A stretch of 64,000 nt of DNA from Rhodococcus opacus B4 (GTDB lineage: Bacteria > Actinomycetota > Actinomycetes > Mycobacteriales > Mycobacteriaceae), in assembly GCF_000010805.1 (NCBI RefSeq), contig NC_012522.1:2046001-2110000 (forward strand), in the 5' to 3' direction. The notes beneath the pieces were generated by a model. It was not told where the DNA came from. It ran no database searches and saw only the letters and a program-made list of their open reading frames with translations. Both the position numbers and the translations under genes were made by a program. This document shows, piece after piece, positions 20,314 to 29,559 of the stretch; within the stretch, counting starts at the first letter, position 1; each line of letters opens with the position of its first letter.

Positions 20314-20609
20314 GGCGACGCCCCGTCCGTCGCACGAAGCTGCTCGCCCCGCTTCCTCCGTATGAACCCCGCAACCCGGGCCGCGGTGCGGAAGTTGTCG
20401 AGGTCGAGATCCTCCACCTCGACCACGACGTCGTGGGAGCCTTCGATGTACGTGACGATCTCCAGTGCCCGCAACGAACTCACCAGTCCCAGGGTGAAGT
20501 AGTCGTCGTCGGGACCGAGTTCCGTCGACGTGATCGAGCTCAGGTACTGCCGTAGCTGCTCGATCAGCTCGTCATGGGACTCGGGCACAGGTGCATTTGC
20601 TGTGTCCAT
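20310..20609 (-). CDS. Free-standing acyl carrier protein
   Basis: A 99-residue acidic helical protein. The phosphopantetheine Ser is Ser45 in FTLGLVSSLRALEIV; the usual D-S-L is S-S-L, resembling the G-L-V-N-S-L form of carriers for glycerate-derived extender units. ATG 20609 is chosen; a TTG at 20642 would add 11 residues. It should carry the glyceryl, semialdehyde and hydroxymalonyl intermediates made by the next genes. It is the first gene of the biosynthetic block and starts 44 bases after the stop of a sulfur-operon monooxygenase, with no terminator-like hairpin in the gap. Confidence 0.87.
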   Translation of the reverse strand: MDTANAPVPESHDELIEQLRQYLSSITSTELGPDDDYFTLGLVSSLRALEIVTYIEGSHDVVVEVEDLDLDNFRTAARVAGFIRRKRGEQLRATDGASP

Positions 20610-20653
20610 GGGCCTGGGATTCCCATTTGGACCAGCGTTCAATCATCGTGCTC

Positions 20654-21796
20654 TCAGGCGGCGAGCAGCCCCGGCAGTCCCCACTCCGCCGCGAGCAGTT
20701 CGTAGGAGCGCAACCGGTCGGTGTGATCGTGGGTGACGCTGGTGATCACCAGTTCGTCGGCGTCGGTGAGCCTTCGCAGGCTGTCGAGTCTGTCCGCGAC
20801 GGTGGCCGGTGCCCCCACGAACTGGGTGATCAGCCGGTCCTCGACCAACGCGCGTTCCGTGTCGCCCAGCGCTGCGGTGTGTGCCGGGTCGGGATACGGG
20901 ATCGCGCCGTGCCCACTGCGGATGCTGTGCGTCCAGTGCCCGAACGTCGACGCCAGTTCCTGCGCGGTCGCATCGTCCTCCGCCACGACCGTGTCGGCGG
21001 AGACGACGACGTAGGGCCTCTGCAGGTACGCCGACGGCCGGAACGCGGCCCGGTAGGCCTCGACCGCCTCGATCGTCGTCGACGGGCTCACGTGGTAGTT
21101 CGCCCCGAACGGCAGCCCCAGCCGGCCGGCCAGTTCGGCGCTCGGCCCCGCGCTGCTGCCGAACACCCATACGTCGACGTCCGCGCGCTCGCCGGGACTC
21201 GCGTGCAGCTCGATCCCGTCCGGAGTGCGATACGTGCCGCCGAGCAGCGCCAGAATGTCGTCGACCTGCTGGTCGAATGCGGGCGACAGCGCGCCCGGCT
21301 GCTGCAGGACCGACTGCGCCGCCGTGAGCCGCGGGGACAGCAGCAGACCGGACGGGTCGAACGGCGCCGGGATCACGACGCCGTCGCGGATCTCGGTCTC
21401 GCGGCGGGGCGGGGCCGGCTGCTTGGTGCGTTCGGCAACCGCTTTCAACGCCTCGGCCCGCCGCTGACCCGACCGTCCGAGCCCGAGGTCGAGGCGACCC
21501 GGGTACAGCGCGTCGACGGTGCCGAACGCCTCGACGACGGCGGCCGCGGTGGTGTGGCCCAGTTGCACCGCGGCGGCGCCGACCCGGAGCGTGCTGGTCG
21601 CCGCGGCCAGGATCCCGACGAGCACGGCCGGCGAGGAACTGGCGACACCGACGAAGTGGTGCTCGGCCACCCAGTACCGCTTGTATCCCCACCTTTCGGC
21701 GTGCTGGGCGAGGTCGACGGTGTTCCGCAGCGCCGTGCGTGCGGTGGCCCCCTCGCTGACGGGCGACAGATCGAGGACGGACAGCGGAGTGGTCAT
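20654..21796 (-). CDS. LLM-class flavin-dependent monooxygenase (MsnO8/YhbW type)
   Basis: A 380-residue bacterial-luciferase-like protein. The N-terminal [11 protein letters not shown] and RYWVAEHHF segments, then [10 protein letters not shown], match the MsnO8/YhbW-like branch of FMN- or F420-dependent monooxygenases. It ends the sulfur operon that begins at 31203 and starts on an ATGA overlap with the gene before it. Oxidation of a sulfur-containing or alkane-like compound is inferred from context only. A longer open frame upstream is a shadow of the preceding gene. Confidence 0.85.
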   Translation of the reverse strand: MTTPLSVLDLSPVSEGATARTALRNTVDLAQHAERWGYKRYWVAEHHFVGVASSSPAVLVGILAAATSTLRVGAAAVQLGHTTAAAVVEAFGTVDALYPGRLDLGLGRSGQRRAEALKAVAERTKQPAPPRRETEIRDGVVIPAPFDPSGLLLSPRLTAAQSVLQQPGALSPAFDQQVDDILALLGGTYRTPDGIELHASPGERADVDVWVFGSSAGPSAELAGRLGLPFGANYHVSPSTTIEAVEAYRAAFRPSAYLQRPYVVVSADTVVAEDDATAQELASTFGHWTHSIRSGHGAIPYPDPAHTAALGDTERALVEDRLITQFVGAPATVADRLDSLRRLTDADELVITSVTHDHTDRLRSYELLAAEWGLPGLLAA

Positions 21797-22707
21797 GAGG
21801 GCACTTTCTGAAGAGAGCGGGGATGGACAGCGCGGTGGCTGCGCGGGGCACCGAGTCCGAGGTGCTGCCGCAGCGTGGCGGTGGTGTAGTCGGTACGCAG
21901 AACGCCGCGGTCCCGGAGCAAGGGCACCACCGTGTCGACGAACTCGTCGAGCCCGGCGGGGGTGGCCTGGGAGTCGAGAACGAATCCGTCCGCCGCCTCC
22001 CCGTCGACCCACCGGACGATCCGGTCCGCGACGGCGGTGGCGGTGCCCGCGAACGTCGCGGTGCACAGGACCTTCACCGCACCGGCGGGCCTGCCGGCTT
22101 CGACCGTCCGGCGCGCGACGTCGGCGTAGACGGCGCGAGCGGACTCGAACGTGCCAGGCGGAGCGAGAATCACGTCAGCGTGCCGGGCGGCGAGATCCCG
22201 GGATTCCGGCCCGTCGCCGGACACGATCACCACGGGTTGCGCCTGCGGACTCCTCGGCACGGTGAAGCGTCCACCGATGTCGAAGTGCCTGCCCCGGTGG
22301 TAGAACGCCCCGGCGGTGGGGTTCGAGACGAATCGCCCCGCGCCGCGGTCGACCGTCACGACCCCCTCGGCCCAGGAATCCCACAGCGTGCGGGCGGTGT
22401 CGACGAACTCCGCGGCCCGCTCGTCGCCGGGAGCCGGCGTGTTCCACGCCGCACGGCCGCCGGACAGGTGATCGAGTGAGGCCAGCCGGCGGGCCACGTC
22501 GTACGGTTCGGCGGAGGTCGTGTCCAGCGTCGCCGCGAGCCCCACTGCGTCGGTGTACCCGGCCAGCGCGTTCGCCGCGGTGACACCGTCGGCGAGGAAA
22601 AAGTCGAATCTCCCCCGCTCCGCGGTGCGGGCGGCATGCGCGAGGACGGCGAAGTCCGTCCGGCCCGCGGGTGCCGCCGCCCCGAGCACGACCTGCTTCT
22701 CGGCCAT
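21793..22707 (-). CDS. Short LLM-class monooxygenase (NtaA/SnaA/DszA relative)
   Basis: Only 304 residues long, against about 440-460 for NtaA/SnaA/DszA proteins. It keeps the conserved [30 protein letters not shown] and C-terminal [16 protein letters not shown] blocks, but the N-terminal substrate-strand motif (W-S-D-P) and a central region are missing. The parent family cleaves C-S or C-N bonds using reduced FMN from a separate reductase. ATG 22707 follows the upstream stop by two bases. It may be a compact active variant or a decayed copy of the neighbour at 23504-24868. Confidence 0.8.
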   Translation of the reverse strand: MAEKQVVLGAAAPAGRTDFAVLAHAARTAERGRFDFFLADGVTAANALAGYTDAVGLAATLDTTSAEPYDVARRLASLDHLSGGRAAWNTPAPGDERAAEFVDTARTLWDSWAEGVVTVDRGAGRFVSNPTAGAFYHRGRHFDIGGRFTVPRSPQAQPVVIVSGDGPESRDLAARHADVILAPPGTFESARAVYADVARRTVEAGRPAGAVKVLCTATFAGTATAVADRIVRWVDGEAADGFVLDSQATPAGLDEFVDTVVPLLRDRGVLRTDYTTATLRQHLGLGAPRSHRAVHPRSLQKVPS

Positions 22708-22709
22708 GC

Positions 22710-23507
22710 CTACCGCGGGTTCTTCTCGCCGGCCTCGACCGCGAGCGTCAGCCGGTTCTCGGCGGGCGCGACCGGGCAGGTGGCGTAGTCGGTGAACGCG
22801 CACGGCAGGTTGGACGCACGGTTGAAGTCGAGGATCACCCGGCCGTCGGCGGCGGGGGCGACCACGGCCAGTGACCGTGCCGCGGGGTACGTGCTGACCC
22901 CGCTGGTGGCATCGGTGAACAGCACCTGCAGCCCACCGTCCTTGCCGGCGAACGCGACGAGTTCGTGTGCGGCACCGTCGTACTCGAATGCCAGCGTCCC
23001 CAGCGCCGTGTGGTGGTGCTCGAGTCCCTCGACGACCGCACCCGTCGTCACGACGCGGGACTGCGGGAACGGGGTGAACGTTCCCGGCACGGCCCACTGC
23101 CGCGCAGGCAGGAACGTCGGGATTCCGGTGAACGCGGCGAGGGTGGCGCCCTCGGGGTCGTGGATCCGCAGGGCGACGTCGCCGGTCCGGCGGATCACCT
23201 CGACGGTGCGGTTCCCGTGCCGCACCATCAGACCGGGGGCGCCCTCCTGCGGTGCGAGGGTCGCCGTGCCGTCGACAGTCTCGCCGTCGATCTCGAGACC
23301 GGCGTCGGCCGGGGCCGTGACGATCAGGCCGTCCGCGTCCGCCCGCCATTTTCCGGGCAGATCGGGGAACGTGGTGTCGGTCTCGACGAGCCAGTGCAGG
23401 GCCGTGAGGCTCAGCCAGCCCAGCGGTTCGCGGAAGTAGTCCTCGCGCGCCGAATGCCAGTCCTGCCAGCTCTGCTCGAATGTCGCGGTGTCGGTGACTG
23501 CGGTCAT
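22710..23507 (-). CDS. DUF1684 domain protein
   Basis: A 265-residue soluble protein recognised as DUF1684 from its N-terminal W-x2-R-x2-YF-x-PLGWLSLTALHWL segment and its C-terminal DFNRASNLPCAFTDYATCP block with conserved Asn, Pro, Cys and Tyr. Function is not established for this family. It is translationally coupled to the monooxygenase upstream (ATGA at 23504-23507) and sits between two LLM monooxygenases, suggesting work on the same organosulfur substrate or product. Confidence 0.85.
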   Translation of the reverse strand: MTAVTDTATFEQSWQDWHSAREDYFREPLGWLSLTALHWLVETDTTFPDLPGKWRADADGLIVTAPADAGLEIDGETVDGTATLAPQEGAPGLMVRHGNRTVEVIRRTGDVALRIHDPEGATLAAFTGIPTFLPARQWAVPGTFTPFPQSRVVTTGAVVEGLEHHHTALGTLAFEYDGAAHELVAFAGKDGGLQVLFTDATSGVSTYPAARSLAVVAPAADGRVILDFNRASNLPCAFTDYATCPVAPAENRLTLAVEAGEKNPR

Positions 23508-24868
23508 GATGCCCGAACTCCTTCTGTCTGATGATGCGGATGGCGCAGTCCGAGATGGCTGCGCAGGGTCGTTCCCGAGTACTCGGTGCGGAAGCTGCCG
23601 CGGTCCTGCAGTTCCGGCACCACTTTCTCGACGAATTCGTCCAGCCCGGCCGGGGTGAGGTGCGGCACCAGGATGAATCCGTCGCACGCGTCGGCCTGCA
23701 CGTAGCGGTCGATCTCCTCGGCCACCTGGGTGGGGGTACCGACGAACTGCTGGCGGGTGGTGACGGCGATGATCAGTTCGCGGATGCTGAGTTTCTCGGC
23801 TTCCGCCTTCGACCGCCACTGGGCCGCGATCTCGCGGGGGTCCTTCGCGTGCCGGACCCGGCCGCGGGTGATGGTCGAGTCTTCCGCCGGTTCGACTTCC
23901 GGCAGCGGGCCGTCCGGGTCGTACCCGGAAAGGTCACGACCCCAGATCTGTTCGAGGAATGCGATCGCGGTGTGCGGCCCCACCTGCTGACGGCGGATGT
24001 GATCGGCGCGTTCGGCCGCGTCCGCCGCGGAGTCGCCCAGGACGAACGTCGCGGCGGGCAGCACCTTGAGATCGTCGTGACCACGCCCGTATTTCGCGAG
24101 CCGGCCCTTGACGTCCGAGTAGAACTTCCGGCCGTCCTCGAGCGATCCGTGGATGGTGAAGATCGCGTCCGCCTGCGCGGCCCCGAATTCGCGGCCCTCG
24201 TCGGAATCGCCGGCCTGCAGCAGCACCGGATGCCCCTGCGGGCTCCGCGGAATCGTGAATCGTCCCCGGAGGTCGAACTGCGCGCCGGAGTGCACCACCT
24301 CGCGGATCGACCGGTCGGGGGCGAACACTCCCCGGGCGCGGTCGATCTGCAGCGCGTCCTGATCCCAGCTGTCCCAGAACTTCCGGGCACCCTCGATCAC
24401 TTCACCGGCGCGGACGTAGCGGTCCGCCTTGTCGAGATATCCGCCGCGCCGGAAGTTCTCCCCCGTGAACGCGTCCGAGGATGTGACCATGTTCCAGGCG
24501 GCCCGGCCGCCGGACAGGTGGTCGAGCGAGGCGAATTGCCGTGCCAGCTCGTACGGTTCGTTGAACGTGGTGTTGATCGTCCCGGCCAGGCCCAGGTGGG
24601 TGGTGGCTCCGGCGAGTGCGCCGAGCACCGTCAACGTATCGGGCCGGCCCACCACGTCGAGATCGTGGATCCGGCCCCGGTGCTCACGCAGGCGCAGGCC
24701 CTCGGCGAGGAAGAAGAAGTCGAACAGGCCGCGTTCGGCGGTCTCCGCGAGGTGCACGAATGAGTCGAAGTCGATCTGGCTCTTCGAGGCGGGGTCGCTC
24801 CACACGGTGGTGTTGTTGACGCCGGGAAAATGGGCGGCGAGGTGAATCTGCTTGCGCTGGTTGCTCAT
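23504..24868 (-). CDS. NtaA/SnaA/DszA-family FMN-dependent monooxygenase
   Basis: A 454-residue full-length member. It has the family hallmarks: NNTTVWSDP near the N-terminus, [44 protein letters not shown], then RSPQGHPVLLQAGDS and a late RSHLGL tail. Relatives oxidise dibenzothiophene sulfone, nitrilotriacetate or pristinamycin precursors with FMNH2. Position in an operon headed by a SAM riboswitch favours a sulfur compound. The closest look-alike in the window is the protein at 31575-32969, so the two operons carry paralogues. ATG 24868 is used; upstream codons are not conserved. Confidence 0.9.
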   Translation of the reverse strand: MSNQRKQIHLAAHFPGVNNTTVWSDPASKSQIDFDSFVHLAETAERGLFDFFFLAEGLRLREHRGRIHDLDVVGRPDTLTVLGALAGATTHLGLAGTINTTFNEPYELARQFASLDHLSGGRAAWNMVTSSDAFTGENFRRGGYLDKADRYVRAGEVIEGARKFWDSWDQDALQIDRARGVFAPDRSIREVVHSGAQFDLRGRFTIPRSPQGHPVLLQAGDSDEGREFGAAQADAIFTIHGSLEDGRKFYSDVKGRLAKYGRGHDDLKVLPAATFVLGDSAADAAERADHIRRQQVGPHTAIAFLEQIWGRDLSGYDPDGPLPEVEPAEDSTITRGRVRHAKDPREIAAQWRSKAEAEKLSIRELIIAVTTRQQFVGTPTQVAEEIDRYVQADACDGFILVPHLTPAGLDEFVEKVVPELQDRGSFRTEYSGTTLRSHLGLRHPHHQTEGVRAS

Positions 24869-24872
24869 GCGG

Positions 24873-26006
24873 TCAGTCCTGTCCGGCGAATCGGTTGGCG
24901 GGACGGGTGAAGCCGAGCCGCTCCCGGAGCACCCCGGCACCCGGCCCCGGGTTGTCCGACCGCAGCAGGGGCAGGACTTTCTCGGCGATCGCGTCCAGGC
25001 CGGACGGCAGTGCGAGCGGGCGGAGCGTGACGCCGTCGACGTCCTCGGCGGTCACGTCGGCGATCAGCCGGGCCAGTCCCGCCGCGTCACCGCGGTAGAG
25101 CACCGACTCCGGCTCGTACCCGCTGCCGGACCAGTTCTCGAGCTGGGCGAGGTCGCGTTCCGCCGCGTCGGCGGTCTCGGCGATCACCACCTCGACGTCC
25201 AGCAGGATCCGCAGCAAGGCGGAGTCCCGGCCCGCCTCGGCGGCGGCACGTCGCACCCGGTCTGCGGCGTCACGTGCCGCGTCCACGGTGGTCGCGCCGA
25301 TGCGGATCACGTCGGCGCGCGCCGCGGCGACCCGGGTGGAGTGCTCGTCCCGCGCACCGATCACGATCAGCGACTGCCCCTGCGGCGATCGCGGGGTGAT
25401 CGACGGCCCCTTCACCGAGAAGTGGTCCCCCTCGAAATCGATGTAGTGCAGCTTGTCCCGGTCGATGAAGCGGCCGGTGCGCACTTCGCGGATCTCGGCG
25501 TCGTCCTCCCAGCTGTCCCACAGCAGGCTGACGACCTCGATCGCGTCGGCCGCCTCCGCCCACAAACTCTCGGCATCCTGTGCGTCCTTGCGCCCGAACA
25601 GATTCGCCTGCGCCTGCCCGGCCGACACGTCCACCTGCCATCCGGCGCGGCCGAGCGACGCGTGGTCGAGGCTCGCGATGGCCTTGGACACGTGGAACGG
25701 TTCGGTGTGGGTGACGGTCACCGTCGGAACCAGACCGATCCGCTCGGTGGACGCGACGGCCCGTGCGGCGATCGCCACGGCATCCAGTTGTCCACGCTGA
25801 TCGGCGTGCCCGGTCGTGGCGATCGCGAAGGAATCGCCGACGAAGGCGAGATCCGCTCCGGCCGAGTCGGCCTGCCCGATCAGGCCGGTCCAGTAGCCGG
25901 CGGTGAAGAGGTCCTCGGCGCGCGAGTCCTGGCGACGCCAGGACTGCGGATGAATCCCCGTGCCGTACAGATCGACGGCGACGAGGGGACGGGATGGCTC
26001 AGGCAT
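24873..26006 (-). CDS. LLM-class flavin-dependent oxidoreductase
   Basis: A 377-residue luciferase-like protein with [16 protein letters not shown] at the start, [25 protein letters not shown] in the middle and a C-terminal region predicted alpha/beta. It is clearly paralogous to the protein at 32985-34043 (same GIHP/GAHP and WRR start, same SLDHAS/TLDYAS-GR block). Its start overlaps the ABC ATPase end by 8 bases. Substrate is unknown; sulfonate or thioether oxidation is a context-based guess. Confidence 0.85.
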   Translation of the reverse strand: MPEPSRPLVAVDLYGTGIHPQSWRRQDSRAEDLFTAGYWTGLIGQADSAGADLAFVGDSFAIATTGHADQRGQLDAVAIAARAVASTERIGLVPTVTVTHTEPFHVSKAIASLDHASLGRAGWQVDVSAGQAQANLFGRKDAQDAESLWAEAADAIEVVSLLWDSWEDDAEIREVRTGRFIDRDKLHYIDFEGDHFSVKGPSITPRSPQGQSLIVIGARDEHSTRVAAARADVIRIGATTVDAARDAADRVRRAAAEAGRDSALLRILLDVEVVIAETADAAERDLAQLENWSGSGYEPESVLYRGDAAGLARLIADVTAEDVDGVTLRPLALPSGLDAIAEKVLPLLRSDNPGPGAGVLRERLGFTRPANRFAGQD

Positions 26007-27657
26007 GAATCGATTCCTCCAGCTGTGCGGAACGTGGGCGCCCGACGGACCGTCCCGGGATGGCGTCGAGCAGCTGCCGGGTGTAGTCGTGGCGTGGGTT
26101 GTCGAATATGTCGGCCGCGGCGCCCGATTCGAGGATGCGACCGGACCGCATCACCGCGACCGTGTCGCTGATCTGCCGGACCACGGCGAGGTCGTGTGAG
26201 ATGAACAGGTAGCTGAGCCCGAGGTCCCGCTGCAGGCGCTCGAGCAGCCCGAGGATCTGCGACTGCACCGAGACGTCCAGCGCCGACACCGGTTCGTCGA
26301 GCACGACGAGTTCGGGGTGCAGCGCGAGCGCGCGGGCGATGGCGACCCGCTGCCGTTGGCCGCCGGACAACTCGGCCGGTCGGCGTTCGAGATAGGTGCG
26401 CGGCAACGCGACCTGCTCGAGCAGTTCGGCGACTCGCGCCTCCTGTTCCACCCGGGTGCCGACACCGAACGCACCGAGCGGTTCCGCCACGATATCCGCA
26501 ACGGCCAGCTTCGGATCGAGGGACGCATAGGGGTTCTGGTACACGATCTGCACTCGGCGGCGCAGGGCGCGCAGCGCGCCGCCGCGCAGGGTGGTGATGT
26601 CCCGGCCGTCGAACTCGACGCGGCCTCCGGTGGGAGACTCCAACCGGATCGCGATCCGGGCCACCGTGGACTTGCCGGACCCCGACTCCCCCACCAGCGA
26701 CAGGGTGCGCCCGCGCGGGACCTCGAACGACACGTCCTGGACGGCGTCGATGGCCGTGCGCCGATCGATCCGGAACGTCTTGGACACCCCGGACACCCGC
26801 AGCACGACATCGGGTTCGGCTCCGGCCGCCTCCGCGGCGCGGCTGGGCCCCCGTCCCACCGAGAGACTCGGCGCCGCGCCCAGCAGGGTGCGGGTGTACT
26901 CGTGCTGGGGGTTCTCGAGGATCTCGCGGGTGGGGCCCGTTTCCACCACCTCACCCTGGCTCATCACCACGATCCGGTCGGCGCGGTCGGCTGCGACACC
27001 CAGATCGTGCGTGATCAGCAGGACCGCGGTGCCGGATTCGGCGATCCGCGCGTCGAGGTGATCGAGAATCCGGCGCTGCACCGTGACGTCGAGTGCGCTG
27101 GTCGGCTCGTCCGCGATCACGAGTTCGGGGCTGCACGCCAGCGCGATCCCGATCAGGACGCGCTGCCGTTGCCCGCCCGAGAGGTCCTGCGGGTACTGTC
27201 TCGCCCGCACCTCGGGCTTGTCGATCCCGGCTTCGGAGAGAATGCGCACCGCCTCGACGGCGGCCGTCCGCCGGTCGGCGAGACCGTGGATCCGGAGCAC
27301 CTCGGCCACCTGGGCGCCGACCCGCAGGACGGGGTTGAGCGACGTCGTCGGGTCCTGGGGAACCAGGCCGATCCGGGCGCCGCGGACCCGTCCGAGTGCG
27401 CGCTCCGACTTGGTGTCGAGACGCCCACCGTCGAATGTGACGGTGCCGGCGACGGCCCGCCCGGATCCGCTGAGCAGTCCGAGGATGGCGTGCGCGGTGG
27501 TGGATTTTCCGGAGCCGGACTCGCCGACCACGGCCACCACTTCGCCGCGCGAGACCGTGAGGTCGACGCCCTGCACGGCCTCGACGGGATCGCCGGCGCT
27601 CCCGTACGCGACCCGCAGTCCGGAGACCTGCAGCAGCGGAGTGTCGTTCGCGCTCAT
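25999..27657 (-). CDS. Fused dipeptide/oligopeptide ABC transporter ATPase (two nucleotide-binding domains)
   Basis: A 552-residue protein with two complete ATP-binding domains, equivalent to DppD plus DppF in one chain. Each has a Walker A (GESGSGKST at about 40 and again near 320), an ABC signature (LSGGQRQRV, twice) and a Walker B ([12 protein letters not shown] and [12 protein letters not shown]). It would power uptake through the two permeases encoded just upstream. Fused Dpp ATPases are common in actinobacteria and in GsiA glutathione importers. Starts at ATG 27657, overlapping the permease stop. Confidence 0.93.
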   Translation of the reverse strand: MSANDTPLLQVSGLRVAYGSAGDPVEAVQGVDLTVSRGEVVAVVGESGSGKSTTAHAILGLLSGSGRAVAGTVTFDGGRLDTKSERALGRVRGARIGLVPQDPTTSLNPVLRVGAQVAEVLRIHGLADRRTAAVEAVRILSEAGIDKPEVRARQYPQDLSGGQRQRVLIGIALACSPELVIADEPTSALDVTVQRRILDHLDARIAESGTAVLLITHDLGVAADRADRIVVMSQGEVVETGPTREILENPQHEYTRTLLGAAPSLSVGRGPSRAAEAAGAEPDVVLRVSGVSKTFRIDRRTAIDAVQDVSFEVPRGRTLSLVGESGSGKSTVARIAIRLESPTGGRVEFDGRDITTLRGGALRALRRRVQIVYQNPYASLDPKLAVADIVAEPLGAFGVGTRVEQEARVAELLEQVALPRTYLERRPAELSGGQRQRVAIARALALHPELVVLDEPVSALDVSVQSQILGLLERLQRDLGLSYLFISHDLAVVRQISDTVAVMRSGRILESGAAADIFDNPRHDYTRQLLDAIPGRSVGRPRSAQLEESIHA

Positions 27658-28574
27658 CGCACTTCCCTCTGTTCCAAGGCATGCCCGAGCCGGTGCGCCG
27701 ACAGCACGACGGCGACGATCACCAGTCCGGGCAGGGTTGTCATCCACCACGCGGTGGCGAGGTAGTTCCGTCCCTCGGAGATCAGCGACCCCCATTCCGG
27801 GGTGGGCGGCACCGCGCCGAATCCGAGGAAGCTCAGCGAAGACACCGCGAGGACCGCCATGCCGAACTCGACGGCAGCCAGGGCGACGACCGGCGCGTAC
27901 GAGTTCCGCAGCACGTGGCGGCGCAGCACCGTGTGCCGCCGGACGCCCGACGCGAACGCGGCCTCGACGTACAGCGACCGCCGCACCCGCAGCACCTCCG
28001 ACCGCATCACGCGGGCGAAGTTCGCGATCAGCGACACTCCCACCGCGATCGCGACGTTGACCGTGCCGAATCCCAGTGCGGTCACCAGTGCGAGCGAGAG
28101 CAGCAGCGCCGGGATCGACAGGAGGACGTCGACGACGCGCATCAGGAAGGCGTCCAGCGCACCTCCGACGGCACCGGACAGCAGGCCGATCAGCGAGCCG
28201 ACGACCAGTGCGATGCCCACGGCCAACAACGTTGCGGTCAGCGACAATCCGGCGCCGTGGACCACGCGGGTATACACGTCGCGGCCGATGTTGTCGGTGC
28301 CGAACCAGTGCGCGGCGCTCGGCGCCTGCAGTTTCTGGGCGGGCACCCCGACCAGCGGGTCGCCGCTCGCGAACACCGACGGCGCCACCGCGAATCCGAC
28401 CGCGACGAGGAGCACCGCGGCCGAGGCCACGAGCACGAGATTGCGACGCAACCACGTCACCACGCGGCGTCCGCGGCTGTCCGACTCGGACGCGATCACG
28501 GGCGGCGGTTCGACCGGCGGAGTGCCGAAACCCTCGGCCTCGTCGATCAGTTCCCTGGTGAGGATGTCAGACAT
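27654..28574 (-). CDS. Peptide-type ABC transporter permease (DppC family)
   Basis: A 306-residue membrane protein with an N-terminal cytoplasmic stretch, one TM helix, the DppC landmark [20 protein letters not shown] and about five further TM helices. The EAA-like loop is [21 protein letters not shown]. It pairs with the DppB-type permease upstream. ATG 28574 overlaps the end of that gene by 8 bases. Confidence 0.92.
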   Translation of the reverse strand: MSDILTRELIDEAEGFGTPPVEPPPVIASESDSRGRRVVTWLRRNLVLVASAAVLLVAVGFAVAPSVFASGDPLVGVPAQKLQAPSAAHWFGTDNIGRDVYTRVVHGAGLSLTATLLAVGIALVVGSLIGLLSGAVGGALDAFLMRVVDVLLSIPALLLSLALVTALGFGTVNVAIAVGVSLIANFARVMRSEVLRVRRSLYVEAAFASGVRRHTVLRRHVLRNSYAPVVALAAVEFGMAVLAVSSLSFLGFGAVPPTPEWGSLISEGRNYLATAWWMTTLPGLVIVAVVLSAHRLGHALEQREVR

Positions 28575-29556
28575 GAACCTTCTCCTCCACATCCGCGCCG
28601 CCGCTGCGGTCCGAACTGCGCCTGCCCTCGACGATCCGGGGATCGATCAGCGGGTAGAGCAGATCGACGGCGAGATTGACGAGTACGTAGACGACGGAGC
28701 TCAGCACCACGATTCCCTGGACCACCGGAATGTCCTGCGCCATCACGGACGTCTGGGTGAGCCGCCCCACCCCGGCGCGGGAGAACACCGTCTCGACGAC
28801 GACCGATCCCGCCAGCAGATTGCCCACGAGCACACCGGCGATGGTGAAGGCGGGAATGCTCGACAGGCGCAGCGCGTGCCGCGTCTGGATCTGCCAGCGG
28901 GACGCGCCCTTCGCCCGCGCGGCTTCGATGAACGGCTGCCGCCACGTGGTCTGCAGACTCGCCGCCAGCACCTGGGCGATCACCGCGCCGGTCGGCAGCG
29001 CGAGCGTCACCGCGGGGAGCACGAGCGTCGCGATCCCCTGGTCGCCGAACGCCGGAAAGGCCTTCAGCCGGAACGAGAACAGCTGCAGCAGAATCAGACC
29101 CACCCAGAACGTCGGCACCGCGACACCGAGCGGAGGCAGCGAGAACAGCAGATTCCGCACCCAGTGGACCCTGGTGTAGGTGGCGAGGAACGCGACCGCT
29201 GCCCCGAACACCACCGCGAGAAGCAGCGCCGCGGACGCCAGCGCGAGCGTGCTGGGGACCGCGTTCCCGATCGCCTCGGTCACCGACTGCCCGGTGGCGA
29301 TCGAGTACCCGAAGTCACCGCGGACGGCGTGGCTCAGCGAATTCCAGTACTGCACCCACACCGGCTGGTCGAGTCCGTACCGCGCCTGCAGTTCCGCGAC
29401 GGCGGCCGCGTCGACCGTCGTCCCGGTGGACGCCGAGTCGACGGCGATGCTCACCGGATCGGACGGCAGGAGGAACAGCACGGCGAACGACACGGTGAAC
29501 GTCGCACACAGGACGGCGATCGCCTGCAGCACGCGGAGTCCGAGGTAGCGAATCAT
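28567..29556 (-). CDS. Peptide-type ABC transporter permease (DppB family)
   Basis: A 329-residue integral membrane protein starting MIRYLGLRVLQAIAVL, with the DppB features RYGLDQPVWVQYW and GDFGYSI near the N-terminus and an EAARAKGASRWQI coupling loop. About six TM helices are visible. It lies three bases downstream of the binding-protein gene, in the usual binding protein, B, C, ATPase order of Dpp/Opp/Gsi systems. Substrate could be a peptide, glutathione or other organosulfur nutrient given the SAM riboswitch. Confidence 0.92.
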   Translation of the reverse strand: MIRYLGLRVLQAIAVLCATFTVSFAVLFLLPSDPVSIAVDSASTGTTVDAAAVAELQARYGLDQPVWVQYWNSLSHAVRGDFGYSIATGQSVTEAIGNAVPSTLALASAALLLAVVFGAAVAFLATYTRVHWVRNLLFSLPPLGVAVPTFWVGLILLQLFSFRLKAFPAFGDQGIATLVLPAVTLALPTGAVIAQVLAASLQTTWRQPFIEAARAKGASRWQIQTRHALRLSSIPAFTIAGVLVGNLLAGSVVVETVFSRAGVGRLTQTSVMAQDIPVVQGIVVLSSVVYVLVNLAVDLLYPLIDPRIVEGRRSSDRSGGADVEEKVHV

Positions 29557-29559
29557 GGC

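Noticed and set aside
20610-20653. Possible terminator between the last sulfur-operon gene and the ACP gene.
   Set aside because: Only TGGGA-T-TCCCA is seen; with one central base it cannot form a stable hairpin and no T-run follows.
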